Assembly: GCA_963774345.1 (NCBI GenBank)
Contig: CAVZFB010000026.1
Span: forward strand, 1 to 64,000
Source: AP-15 sp963774345
GTDB lineage: Bacteria; Pseudomonadota; Alphaproteobacteria; ATCC43930; CGMCC-115725
DNA length: 64,000 nt
Direction of reading: 5' to 3'
Shown: piece by piece, positions 47,104 through 56,722 of the stretch
Layout: each line of letters begins with the position of its first letter
Position numbering within the stretch: the stretch's first letter is position 1
Notes under the pieces: model-generated
Database searches by the model: none
Seen by the model: the letters and a program-made list of their open reading frames with translations, nothing else
What the model was told of the DNA's origin: nothing
Made by a program: the position numbers and the translations under genes

Positions 47104-49426
47104 GGATCGGACCATACGGTGCGATCGCGATCTGGATCCTCGCCGTCCTCGCCGCGATCATTCTCATTGCCCGCACCGAGCTCACTACCGACATGTCCGC
47201 CTTTCTTCCCCGCTCTCCGGGGTCGGTGCAGCAGGCGCTCGTCGATCAGGTCCGCGAGGGCGTCGCCTCGCGCCTGGTGCTTCTTGCCATCGAGGGCGCG
47301 CCGACCAGCACCCTCGCCGAGCTCAGCCGCGATTTCGCCGCGCGTTTGCGCGGCAACCCTCGGTTCGTCCTCGTCAATAACGGTGCGGTTGCGGGGCCCG
47401 ATAGGGACCGAGAATTCCTGTGGCGCAACCGCTATCTCCTTAGTCCAGGCGTCACCCAGGAACGTTTCACCCCGGTTGGGTTGCGCCGGGCGCTCGAGAA
47501 CGATCTCCGGCTGCTCGGTTCGGACCTCGCCCCCCTGGTCAAATGGAGCCTCGCGAGAGATCCGACTGCGGAGTTCCTCACCCTCATCGAGACTATGGCT
47601 GGCGACACACGGCCGGCGACACTCGATAGCGTGTGGTTTTCGCCCGATGGCAGCCACGCCTTATTGTTGGTGCAGACGGCGGCGGCGGGATTCGACATCG
47701 ACGCTCAGCGATGGAACCTTCAGCTAATCGATGACACTTTTGCCGCGGCACGGGCCGGTGTCGCCAACTCGGAGCGCACTCGCCTCCTCGAAACGGGGCA
47801 GAGCGTGTTCGCGGTGCGTTCGCGCGCTGAGATAAAGCGGGACGCTACTCGCTTCTCCATCTTGGCCTCGGTGCTAGTGGCCGGCCTTCTGCTCTTTGCC
47901 TATCGGTCCCCGCGCATGCTAGTTCTCGGCTTCCTGCCGGTCGCGAGTGGCGCGCTTGCCGGACTTGCAGCCGTTAGCCTTCATTTTGGCTCGGTGCATG
48001 GCATCACTATCGGTTTTGGGGTCACCCTTATCGGCGAGGCGGTAGACTATCCCATCTACTTGTTCACCCAGACCATCCCCGGCTGCTCGGCAGAAGCAAC
48101 GCTTCGGCGCATCTGGTCGACTCTTCCTCCTTGGCATGACGACCTCGACCTTCGGCTTCAGCGCAATGCTGTTCTCGAGTTTCACTGGCTTCGCCCAACT
48201 CGGGCTCTTCTCGATCGCCGGACTCGTGGCCGCCCTTGGCGTGACACGGTGGGTCCTCCCTGGCTTGCTTCCTGCGGGCTTTACGATTGAAGCCTCGGCT
48301 GATTTTGCAGCACCACTCGTTGCGATCGGACGATACGCGCGACAGTTGCGCGTGCCAATCCTGCTCTTCGTTGCTCTTGCATTTGCCAGCCTCCTCCTTC
48401 ATGCCGGCGCCTTCTGGCAGGAGAGCCTCGCCAGCCTCAGTCCGATCCCGCCCGAACAGCAAAGGCTTGACCAACGGTTGCGCGCCGATCTCAACGCGCC
48501 CGACATGCGAGAGCTCATCCTCGTCACGGCGCGGGATCTCGAGGAAGCGCTCGCCACAAGCGAGCGGTTGGGCGCAGTCCTCTCCTCACTCGTCAGGGAG
48601 GGCGTCCTCGCCGGCTTCGACGCACCTGACCGCTACTTGCCGAGCGCGGCAACCCAGCAGTCACGCAAAGAGGCGATCCCGAACGAGGCCGAACTCCGCG
48701 TCAGGCTGCAAGAGGTGCTCCGCGAACTCCCCTTCCGGGCACAATTCTTCGACCCGTTTCTCGCCGAAGCCGCTGCGGCCAGGACCGCGCCTCTCGTCCG
48801 CAGGGCCAGCCTTGAGGGCACCAGCTTTACCCTCAGGCTCGAACTCCTTGCTTTCCCGGCAGAATGGTGCGTGGGTTGCTATGCTTCCTCTGCGCGGCGT
48901 CGTGGCGCCCGATCGGCTTGCAGTGGCGATCGCGGGGCTTGGCGAGCATAGCGTTGCCATCGTCGACCTCAAAGTCGAAGCGGATCGGGTGCTCGCAATC
49001 TATCTGCGTGAGGCGCTCCTTCTCAGCCTTATCGGCGGCATAGCGATTGTCATACTGCTAGCCGCCTCACTCCGCTCGCCGGCGCGCGTCGCCACGGTGC
49101 TTATACCGCTAGCCGCTTCCGTGATTCTTACTGTCACCATTCTGACGATCGGCGACCGGCAGCTGTCGATCTTCAACCTCGTCGGCCTTCTATTGACCGT
49201 CGCCGTCGGCTCGAATTACGCTCTCTTCTTTGAACGTCATCAGTCGGGCGCAAATGATTACAAGCGAACCCTTGCCTCGGTAGCCCTCGCCAATCTCTGC
49301 ACCGTTATCGGCTTCGGGGTCCTTGCCCTCTCCGACATTCCGGTTCTCCGTGGCATTGGCTCGACGGTTGCTATTGGCGCTGCTCTTGCCCTTTGCTTTT
49401 CTATTGTGTTCACCGCCCGACGGTAG
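47100..49426 (+). pseudogene. MMPL/RND-family exporter, two frameshifts
   Basis: The GTG at 47100 overlaps the LolA stop. The protein of about 775 residues has an N-terminal membrane helix and a large periplasmic loop. The first five-helix bundle contains FGSVHGITIGFGVTLIGEAV and DYPIYLFTQ. The frame shifts near 48122, then TTSTFGFSAMLFSSFTGFAQ follows. A second loop leads to a shift near 48862 (after FPAE) and to the second bundle with LTVAVGSNYALFFERHQS. This is the two-bundle layout of MMPL exporters, which in aryl polyene clusters move the product to the outer envelope. Confidence 0.8.
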
Positions 49427-49705
49427 GCAAGACGCGGCCGAACCGACGATCCCGCTTCCCGCTTGGCGGCGTAACGCGATGGCGACCGCAGTCTGGTCTT
49501 CAGCCTCACCGGCGCCATCGCAAACTCGGACGATGAAAAACGCTTCCATCGATGAGAAACCTGGACGGGCAGACGGCGCTTTAGCATCAACATCCCAAGC
49601 CTCTCCGGTCCGCCGCCACCAACACAAACCGGACCCTCTTGCGGCATTGTTGTAAAATGCCCCAAAATTTTGGACGGTCGGCCCTCTGCGTGATCTTATC
49701 AAGCC
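49427..49705. other. Spacer between exporter and ketosynthase
   Basis: About 280 bases hold no recognisable gene. Clusters of this type often have a small lipoprotein or methyltransferase here; an eroded one cannot be excluded. Confidence 0.35.
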
Positions 49706-50901
49706 GTGCAACCACTCGTCCTCCGATGTCCGGCAATTGCCACCTGCCTTGGAGCGGGTCTGGACGCGACCATGGCGGGTCTGCGCAACGGCGTCAGTGG
49801 ATTGCGGCGTTGCCGAATTCCCCGAGGTGCCATTCTCTACCTTTGTTGGCGAGGTTACCGGTCTCGACGACATCGCAATCGCGCTCGATGAAGGCTTCGA
49901 TTGCCGGAGCAACCGGCTGGCAGCCCTCGCTTTCGCGCAGGATGATTTCCGCGACGGGATCGCGGCCGCCCTTACAAAGTATCGCAGCGAGCGGATCGGT
50001 CTCTTTCTCGGCACGACCACTTCAGGGATTTTAGCGACCGAAATTGCTTACCGACAGCGCAACCTTGTGACCGGAACTCTGCCGCCGGAATTTGATTATT
50101 CGAAGAACTCAAAACACCTTCTCACTTGCCGAATTCGCCCGTCGCGAGCTCGGGCTGCGTGGGCCTGCCGTAGTTCTTTCGTCGGCTTGCGCGACGACCG
50201 GGAAAGTCTTCTCCTCGGCAGCCCGAATGATTGCAGCGGGATTTTGCGACGCGGCGATCGTCGGCGGTGCGGATACGCTATGCGCGACGACGCTGTGCGG
50301 CTTTCACGCCCTAGGCCTCGTTGCAGAAGAGCCGTGTCGGCCGTTTGACGCCGCCCGCAGCGGCATCTCCATCGGCGAGGGTGCCGGTTTCGCGCTCCTC
50401 GAAAGGCAGGACCGCGTGGCCTCGGACGAGGAGGTCGTGCTGCTAGGTGTCGGCGAGAGCAGCGACGCCTATCACATGTCAACACCGCATCCGGAAGGGC
50501 TTGGAGCGCAGCTCTCCATAAGTCGCGCGCTGCGCGCGGCGCGACTACGCCCGGAAGACATCGACTACATCAACCTGCATGGCACGGCGACCTCCGTTGG
50601 CGACGCCGCCGAGGACCAAGCCATCGCCAGTCTGTTCGGTCGGCGAACGCCGTGCAGCTCGACCAAAGGGTTCACCGGTCACACCCTTGGGGCTGCCGGC
50701 ATTGTGGAAGCCATCATCTGCTTTTTGGCTCTGCGCCACGGAGTTATTCCAGGCAGCCCCCATACGAAAACCGTGGATCCGGCTTTCGGTTGCAATTACG
50801 TGCGAGAGAACAGGTGGGGCCCGATCGCTCGCGTGATGAGTAACTCATTCGGTTTTGGGGGAGCCAATTGCAGCATCATTCTTGGGCGCACGCGGCCGTG
50901 A
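49706..50901 (+). pseudogene. Beta-ketoacyl-ACP synthase, two frameshifts
   Basis: The protein begins VQPLVLRCPAIATCLGAGLD, shifts near 49805, continues as RSNRLAALAFAQDDFRDGIA and FLGTTTSGILATEIAYRQRN, shifts again near 50100, and then is open to the end. The catalytic triad is visible: Cys in VLSSACATTGK, His in INLHGTATSVGD and His in KGFTGHTLGAAG. The ending SNSFGFGGANCSIILG is typical of FabF-type ketosynthases. It would extend the polyene chain together with the chain-length-factor-like protein that follows. Confidence 0.8.
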
Positions 50902-51707
50902 GAGTGCACGTCGAAGGCATTGCGGTGCGCGGCCCAGGAATCGCCAACTGGCTCGACGCAAGCGCGGTTCTCACAGGGAAAGCCCCCTACCGGCCGGCGC
51001 CCGTGGTAGTGCCCCCGAGCCCGCTGCTACCGCCCAACGAACGCCGGCGGACCGTTCCGGCCGTGAAGCTTGCCTTAGCGGTAGGCAGCGAGGCTTTTAC
51101 AGATGCGGGGCGAGATGCGGCGGCGACGGCGGCGGTTTTTGCTTCATCCGGCGGCGACGGCACAACCATGCACAGAATCTTAAGCGCGCTCGCTTCGGGA
51201 GAGTGGGAGTTGTCACCAACCCAGTTCCATAATTCGGTCCACAACGCACCGGCTGGCTATTGGGGCATCGCTACCGGATCGCGGGAACCGGCCGGCAGCC
51301 TGTCCGGCTATGACGCAAGCTTCACGTCAGGGCTACTAGAGGCCGCGGTGCAAGCGACAGTCGATCGACGAGCGGTAGCCCTCATCGCTTACGACCTACC
51401 GTATCCCGAGCCGCTCAACGCGGCCCGCTCGATCGGTGCCATTTTCGGCGTGGCGCTCGTGCTCACGCCCGAACCCAATGAGCGGACGCGCGCGGTGCTC
51501 GACATCGCGATAGCTCAGGGTGCACCGGAAGCCAGCCGGATGCCGGATGCCGCGCTCGAGCAGTTGCGCCTCGGCGTTCCAGCGGCGCGAAGCTTGCCGG
51601 TATTAGCCTCGATTGCCGGGAGTACGAGGAGCGAAACCATTCTCGAGTACGTTCCCAGGTCCCCGCTTTTGGTCGCGATAACGCCGCGTCCTGACGCGCG
51701 ACGATAG
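50898..51707 (+). CDS. Ketosynthase-like chain-length factor
   Basis: GTG 50898 overlaps the KS stop (GTGA). The protein of about 269 residues has a ketosynthase-like N-terminal domain with SPTQFHNSVHNAPAGYWGIA and SLSGYDASFTSGLLEAAVQA. The position of the catalytic Cys is not occupied by Cys, and the C-terminal half of a full KS is absent. This fits the ketosynthase-like partners of aryl polyene synthases, which form a heterodimer with the active KS. It is intact. Confidence 0.8.
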   Translation: MRVHVEGIAVRGPGIANWLDASAVLTGKAPYRPAPVVVPPSPLLPPNERRRTVPAVKLALAVGSEAFTDAGRDAAATAAVFASSGGDGTTMHRILSALASGEWELSPTQFHNSVHNAPAGYWGIATGSREPAGSLSGYDASFTSGLLEAAVQATVDRRAVALIAYDLPYPEPLNAARSIGAIFGVALVLTPEPNERTRAVLDIAIAQGAPEASRMPDAALEQLRLGVPAARSLPVLASIAGSTRSETILEYVPRSPLLVAITPRPDARR

Positions 51708-51715
51708 AGGGCTTG

Positions 51716-52144
51716 ATGCGGATGGAATTTGGGCGGGAAGAGATCGCCCGTCTCATCCCCCACGCAGGTTCGATGTGCCTGATAGATCGGGTGGATTCCT
51801 GGGATAACGACATGATCCGCTGCCGTACGACACGCCACCGGGCGCTTGACAATCCGTTGCGAAGTGAAGAGCGCCTCGGGGCGGTATGCGGCGTAGAATT
51901 CGCGGCCCAGGCAATGGCACTGCATGGCCGGCTCGCGGCAGGCGGCGACAAGCCGCCCCGAGTTGGTGTTCTCGCCAGCCTCCGTGACGTGGAATGCCGG
52001 GTAGAGAGGCTCGATTTTATCGCGGGCGACCTGTTCATCGAAGCCGAGCGCTTGATTGGTGACGAACGTCAGTCTCTTTACTGCTTCACTATCCGCGACG
52101 CCGACTCCGTACTGGTCACCGGCCGCGCGTTCGTACTCCTTTAG
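51716..52144 (+). CDS. 3-hydroxyacyl-ACP dehydratase
   Basis: The protein of about 142 residues starts at ATG 51716 (GATAGAGGGC; TTG 51713 is an alternative). The hot-dog fold shows IARLIPHAGSMCLIDRVDSW with the catalytic His and CGVEFAAQAMALHGRLAAGG. This is the stand-alone dehydratase of aryl polyene clusters; together with the dehydratase domain of the ligase it would introduce the double bonds. The gene is intact. Confidence 0.85.
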   Translation: MRMEFGREEIARLIPHAGSMCLIDRVDSWDNDMIRCRTTRHRALDNPLRSEERLGAVCGVEFAAQAMALHGRLAAGGDKPPRVGVLASLRDVECRVERLDFIAGDLFIEAERLIGDERQSLYCFTIRDADSVLVTGRAFVLL

Positions 52145-52155
52145 GAAACCATGCG

Positions 52156-52875
52156 ATGAAACGTGCCTTGGTAACCGGCGCAAGCGGCACGCTAGGCGCC
52201 GCGATCTGCCGAGCCCTGGCAGCCGACGGACATTATGTCTACGTGCATGGGCACATCGGGATGGCGCGCGCCGACCAAGTCGTAGCCGCGATCACCGAAA
52301 GCGGGGGTTCGGCGGCTGCGGTCAGTTTCGATGTCACGGATGTAGCTGCAACCGCCGCCGTGCTCGAAGGCATCCTTGCCGCCGGACCGATCCAGATCCT
52401 GGTCAACAACGCCGGCATCCACGATGATGCGGTGATGCCGGGAATGCGCGCGGAACAGTGGATGCGGGTAATCGATGTCTCTCTTAATGGTTTCTTCAAC
52501 GTCACCCAACCCTTGCTGCTGCCCATGGTCCGCACGCGCTGGGGCCGGATCATCAACATCTCTTCCGTCGCCGGTCGCCTCGGCAACCCCGGACAAACGA
52601 ACTACGCAGCTGCCAAGGCGGGGCTCCACGGCGCGACACTCTCGCTCTCCCTCGAACTTGCGAGCCGGGGGATCACCGCCAATACCGTGGCGCCCGGCAT
52701 TATCGCCTCGCCGATGACGGAGAACGTGTTTACGAAGGAACGAATTGACCAGCTCGTTCCTATGAAGCGCGCCGGACGGCCCGATGAGGTCGCAGACCTG
52801 GTTGGCTTCCTCGCCTCCGAAAAGGCGTCCTACATTTCCGGCCAGATCATCTCAGTGAGTGGAGGAATGATCTGA
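52156..52875 (+). CDS. 3-ketoacyl-ACP reductase, FabG-like
   Basis: The 239-residue short-chain dehydrogenase has TGASGTLGAAICRAL (NAD(P) binding), LVNNAGIHDD, and the catalytic Ser-Tyr-Lys in NISSVAGRLGNPGQTNYAAA followed by KAG. It would reduce the 3-keto group in each extension cycle. It follows the dehydratase by 11 bases. Its 3' end overlaps the convergent glycosyltransferase gene by 29 bases. The gene is intact. Confidence 0.88.
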   Translation: MKRALVTGASGTLGAAICRALAADGHYVYVHGHIGMARADQVVAAITESGGSAAAVSFDVTDVAATAAVLEGILAAGPIQILVNNAGIHDDAVMPGMRAEQWMRVIDVSLNGFFNVTQPLLLPMVRTRWGRIINISSVAGRLGNPGQTNYAAAKAGLHGATLSLSLELASRGITANTVAPGIIASPMTENVFTKERIDQLVPMKRAGRPDEVADLVGFLASEKASYISGQIISVSGGMI

Positions 52876-53695
52876 CGCGGCCGCCCATCAGTCGCGGCAA
52901 GCGTCGCACGAGGCCTCCAAGGAGGCGGAAGTGCATCCAGGCAAGCAATAGGTTGTCGCGCAGGTAGTTGAAGTGTGAGACGCCACCTTCCTCAGGTCGC
53001 AAGTAGCGCACGGGGACCGATCGGTTGACCAGTGGCAACCCGCGCCAGACCAGGCGGACGGCAGCTTCCGGATCAAAGTCGAAGCCTCGCATCCAACGCG
53101 AGCTTGACATAACCGCGAGGAGATCCCCGATTGGGTAAACGCGGAACCCGCATAGCGCATCACCGATGTCCGCCCCCAGGGTCTCGGCACGAGCAAGCCA
53201 ATTGGAGACTTTTCGTCCCTTCACCCGCACGCTAGGGGCGGTCCCATCGAAGATTGGCAAGCCTAGGATTAGAGCCTGCGGGTTTGCCGCCGAAAGTGAC
53301 ATGAATTCTGGAATGACGGCCGCCGGGTGCTGGCCATCCGCATCCATGGTAAGTGCGTGTGTGAACCCTGCCGCCGCGGCATGGCGGAACCCATCTAACA
53401 AAGCCGCCCCCTTGCCGGCATTGTCGGGCCTTATTAGGAGGTGCAGCCCAGGGTCGTCCGCTGCGAGCCGCGCTAACCCTTCGCCGGTTCCGTCGGTGCT
53501 ACCGTCGATGATCAACCAAACTGGCGTCCAGAATTGTCGGGCTTCGCGGACCGTCTGCTGAAGTCTTGGCCCGGTATTGTAGCTCGGGATTAGGACGAGT
53601 TGAGTCGACCCCCGGGAGCCCGAAAAAGGCCGTCGGCCGTCGGCTCGGCTCGCGCCCAAGCTTCTCTGTCCGTGGCGGTCGCGCAGGTCTCGCAC
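52847..53695 (-). CDS. Family 2 glycosyltransferase
   Basis: The GT-A fold is seen as TQLVLIPSYNTGPRLQQTV, WLIIDGSTDGTGEGLARLAA, NAGKGAALLDGFRHAAAAGF and the metal-binding MDADGQHP. The C-terminal part (RSVPVRYLRPEEGGVSHFNY and MHFRLLGGLVRRLPRLMGGR) is like the glycosyltransferases of aryl polyene clusters. The start is uncertain; the frame stays open to 53887, and GTG 53695 is one choice. It is the only plus-to-minus switch inside the 3' part of the cluster. Confidence 0.8.
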   Translation of the reverse strand: MRDLRDRHGQRSLGASRADGRRPFSGSRGSTQLVLIPSYNTGPRLQQTVREARQFWTPVWLIIDGSTDGTGEGLARLAADDPGLHLLIRPDNAGKGAALLDGFRHAAAAGFTHALTMDADGQHPAAVIPEFMSLSAANPQALILGLPIFDGTAPSVRVKGRKVSNWLARAETLGADIGDALCGFRVYPIGDLLAVMSSSRWMRGFDFDPEAAVRLVWRGLPLVNRSVPVRYLRPEEGGVSHFNYLRDNLLLAWMHFRLLGGLVRRLPRLMGGRVRSFLHSLR

Positions 53696-53832
53696 AAACC
53701 CATGTACTTTCAAATAGTCCAACAGCCCTTTACAAAGCGAGTGCGGACCCGGTCGCGGACGCAGGGCCCTTTCGTCCCGCTCGTATATAATACAGACGAG
53801 CCTGTGGACGACTTGAAAGTTTAGAGGACAGC

Positions 53833-55179
53833 ATGAGCATGAGCATGAGCAGCCAAGTTTCACATGCCCAAGCTGCGGTCGAGACATGCGACGTGCTCAT
53901 CATTGGCGGCGGCCCCGCTGGTTCGACCGCGGCCGCGTTGCTAGCCAAGCGCGGGTGGCACGTCACTCTGCTGGAGAAGGATGTCCATCCGCGCTTCCAT
54001 ATCGGTGAATTGCTACTGCCACGCAATCTTGCCATCTTGGAGCGCCTGGGGATGCGCGAAGAGGTAGCGGCAATGGGCGTGGTTAAGCCCGGCGCGGAGA
54101 TCGTCTCCGATGACACCAGCGAGGTGGTCGCGTTTCCCTTCGCGCTATCGCTCGACAAATCCTATACGTATGCCTATCAGGTCCTCCGCTCCGAGTTCGA
54201 CGCAGCACTGTTAGCCAATGCGCGGCGCAAGGGCGCACGTGTTTTTGAGCGTACACGGGTGACCGACCTCGTCTTCCCAGAATCAAGGTCTTGCGCCCGG
54301 GTGATCGCCCAAGGGGCGGAGGGTCGTACCCGCATCTTCGCGCCGCGCTTTCTGCTCGACGCGTCGGGCCGCGACACGTTCATCGCCAGCCATCAGCGCA
54401 TCAAACAGGCCAACAAGTACAACTCGACCGCGGCAGTCTTCGCGCATTTTCGCAACGTCCAAGCGCGCACAGGAGCGACCGAAGGCTATATCAGCGTGCA
54501 TCTTGGTGAGGACGGTTGGTTCTGGATGATCCCCTTGCCCGGTGATGTCATCAGCGTGGGGTTTGTCGGCAACCAGACAGCATTCAAGAAGCGGCTTGGA
54601 AGCATGCAGGAGTTCTTTCTGCAACGAATTGAGTCGAGCCCAACTGTGCGGACACGGATGCTGTGCGCCGAACGCATCTCTCCGGTCTACGGCACCGGCA
54701 ATTACTCGTACTGCGCCCGCGCCGCCTGGGGCGAGGGCTGGTTCATGATCGGCGATGCCTTCGCTTTCATCGATCCGGTGTTCTCGAGCGGGGTGCTATT
54801 GGCGATGACCGCGGGGGAGCTGGGAGCGGACGTCGCATGCGCATGGCTCGACAATCGACGCGCCGGCCGCGCCGCTGCGCGACGGGCCGAGGCAAAGATT
54901 CGCGCCAGCATGGACAGCCTCTCCTGGCTGATCTATCGCATCAACACACCAATACTGCGGGCGATGTTGATGTCGCCGCGCAACACCCTGTACCTGCGCG
55001 ACGGGCTGATCACCGTGCTAGCCGGAAATTTTAAGCTCGATTGGCGTTCCAGGCTGCCGGTGCTGGTATTCAAGAGCGTCTTCTACGCGGCATGTCTGGC
55101 AATGCGCCTTGGTTGGACGACCGCGCAACGGGTAGCGCCACTCACTTCTCAGGATAACACAGTCGAGGTGAAGCACTGA
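53833..55179 (+). CDS. FAD-dependent oxidoreductase, halogenase-like
   Basis: The 448-residue flavoprotein has the FAD-binding motif VLIIGGGPAGSTAAALLAKR, then HVTLLEKDVHPRFHIGELLL. It carries DGWFWMIPLPG, which matches the GWxWxIP motif of flavin-dependent halogenases, and FMIGDAFAFIDPVFSSGV near the C-terminus. Repeated ATGAGC codons at the start (53833-53850) leave the exact start uncertain. Related proteins in aryl polyene clusters are thought to act on the aromatic ring. Whether it halogenates or oxidises cannot be decided from sequence. Confidence 0.85.
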   Translation: MSMSMSSQVSHAQAAVETCDVLIIGGGPAGSTAAALLAKRGWHVTLLEKDVHPRFHIGELLLPRNLAILERLGMREEVAAMGVVKPGAEIVSDDTSEVVAFPFALSLDKSYTYAYQVLRSEFDAALLANARRKGARVFERTRVTDLVFPESRSCARVIAQGAEGRTRIFAPRFLLDASGRDTFIASHQRIKQANKYNSTAAVFAHFRNVQARTGATEGYISVHLGEDGWFWMIPLPGDVISVGFVGNQTAFKKRLGSMQEFFLQRIESSPTVRTRMLCAERISPVYGTGNYSYCARAAWGEGWFMIGDAFAFIDPVFSSGVLLAMTAGELGADVACAWLDNRRAGRAAARRAEAKIRASMDSLSWLIYRINTPILRAMLMSPRNTLYLRDGLITVLAGNFKLDWRSRLPVLVFKSVFYAACLAMRLGWTTAQRVAPLTSQDNTVEVKH

Positions 55180-55219
55180 AGCGGCCTTCGATCGAACGTT
55201 GCCAGTCCGACAGGCTGCC

Positions 55220-55909
55220 ATGACAAATGCTGCGCCAGAGATGGGGCCAGCGCTTTGGCGGACCGGTGAGCGCTATCGCGACTGCGGCCGCTTCGTCCAC
55301 GCTTACGTCCGCGCGAAGCTGCGCCACGATCCGATAAATGAGGATCTGCTTTCACTTGGATCCGGCGAACGGTTCGGGACGGTGCTGGACGTCGGGTGCG
55401 GCCGCGGCCAACTTGGAATTGTGCTGCTTGAGTCCGGGCTTGCCTCGTCCGTTCTTGGTCTGGACCTGAACCCACGTCACCTGCAGCACGCGCTCCAAGC
55501 GGCGCGGGGGCTCGCATTTCAGGCTGAGCAACAGGATCTGTCGCGCGACCAAGCACTGACAGTAGCCGACACAATCCTGATGGTCGATGTCCTCTACCAG
55601 CTCGAGCCGGCGTCGCAGCGGGCGCTGCTGTGCGCGGCAGCAACGGCAGCTCGACAGCGGATCCTAATCCGGACTGCCGATCCCGACCGCGGCCTACGGA
55701 GTGTCATCACGCGCATGCTAGAGCTGCTCGGACGCAGGGTTTGGCCGCATTCCGGCGCGCACGTCAACCCGCCAGAGGTCGCGGTGATTGACGAAACCCT
55801 AGCTACTGCCGGTTTTTCGATTGCTGAAGCTCCGTGCTGGCGCGGCACGCCGTTCGCGAATATCCTATTGATCGCCCGGCGCGACGACACTTGGCGTCTA
55901 CCGCTCTAG
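55220..55909 (+). CDS. Class I SAM-dependent methyltransferase
   Basis: The protein of about 229 residues starts at ATG 55220 and shows motif I VLDVGCGRGQLGIVLLESG, then LGLDLNPRHLQHALQAARGL and ILMVDVLYQLEPASQRALL. It is the last gene of the cluster, 41 bases after the flavoprotein, and is probably in the same operon. A methyl group on the head of the polyene is a plausible target. It is the second methyltransferase of the cluster. Confidence 0.8.
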   Translation: MTNAAPEMGPALWRTGERYRDCGRFVHAYVRAKLRHDPINEDLLSLGSGERFGTVLDVGCGRGQLGIVLLESGLASSVLGLDLNPRHLQHALQAARGLAFQAEQQDLSRDQALTVADTILMVDVLYQLEPASQRALLCAAATAARQRILIRTADPDRGLRSVITRMLELLGRRVWPHSGAHVNPPEVAVIDETLATAGFSIAEAPCWRGTPFANILLIARRDDTWRLPL

Positions 55910-56380
55910 CGCGAGGCAGATGTAGCGGTCGTTGCCCACGGTGTAGCGGGTGCACTAAGAAGCTGCTTCCCGAATTTGCCGGTCAATGTACTCGCTGAAT
56001 TTGAGTATGAACGCCGGTCTCGCTTGCCGCATTTTGGCTCTGCAGCGCGCGGATCAGGATGTTCGGGTCGCTATCGTTGCGCAGCAGGAAGGAAGTGCAG
56101 TCACTCCGCCGGGTCACGCGAATGCTCAGGCTCTCCACGATGACATCGACGATCGTCGCGCTGGCGATCCCCATGCTAACGACCCATGTCACATGGACGG
56201 CCGGTTTTGGCAGTACGTCAAGGCGATCTGCGGCGGGGAGAGCTTCACCGCACTGACCGAAGGCGTCCAGTTTCCGGTGAAGGCGACTAGGGCAGTCGAC
56301 TAGCATTCTCGACGACGGAAGCGTCGCCGTCCCCATTGAGGTTCGAAGCGGTCAACTTCTTGCCTCTGCCTCGGCCAAGT
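55910..56380. other. Stretch between the cluster and island B
   Basis: Open frames on both strands (about 105-117 codons) have no convincing composition or motif. No gene is supported. Confidence 0.4.
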
Positions 56381-56645
56381 TCATCTCGACGTCGGCCGAC
56401 GTGGTCCCTCGCGGTGGCACCCCTGATGATTAGCCGATACTGTAGTCTGACAGCTCCCGATCCTCGTCGCGCCAGATGAGGGGCTTTCATCCGTCACAGC
56501 GTCACAACCCGCAGAAATGCTCAGGTTATCTCGAGCGTGATCTGTCACATCGGGGCGCCGAAGCAGAAGGGATGTGACGGATTGCATGGGCTCAAACCCC
56601 GCAGAAACGCTCGATTGTGACGCTGTGACGGGCGGCGGCGGGAGG
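56381..56645 (-). pseudogene. C-terminal relic of a DUF3631-type primase
   Basis: On the minus strand the sequence resembles the tail of the island A primase. Both show a Val-Thr-x-Ser-Gln start, then Ala-x-x-Val-Thr-Ser, and finally ISAGCDAVTDE here against ISAGSDGVTAQE there. At the DNA level, CCGTCACA and GTCACA blocks and CCCGCAGAAAT are shared in the same order. Only the last 85 codons remain. Island B, or an earlier element at this site, once had an A-type primase. Confidence 0.55.
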
Positions 56646-56722
56646 TACCTAGCGAATACGTCCCCGAGCAGATCAAGCTAACGGGCCTGCCGACTTGAAT
56701 TTACCCGAGCGGTGCCCTCGGA

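Noticed and set aside
49190..50020. 276-codon open frame on the minus strand across MMPL and KS genes
   Set aside because: It is antisense to genes with clear motifs, is Arg/Ser/Ala-rich and has no ribosome site.
55986..56336. Frames of about 105-117 codons on both strands
   Set aside because: No motif, no clear ribosome site, and neither strand has a better composition.
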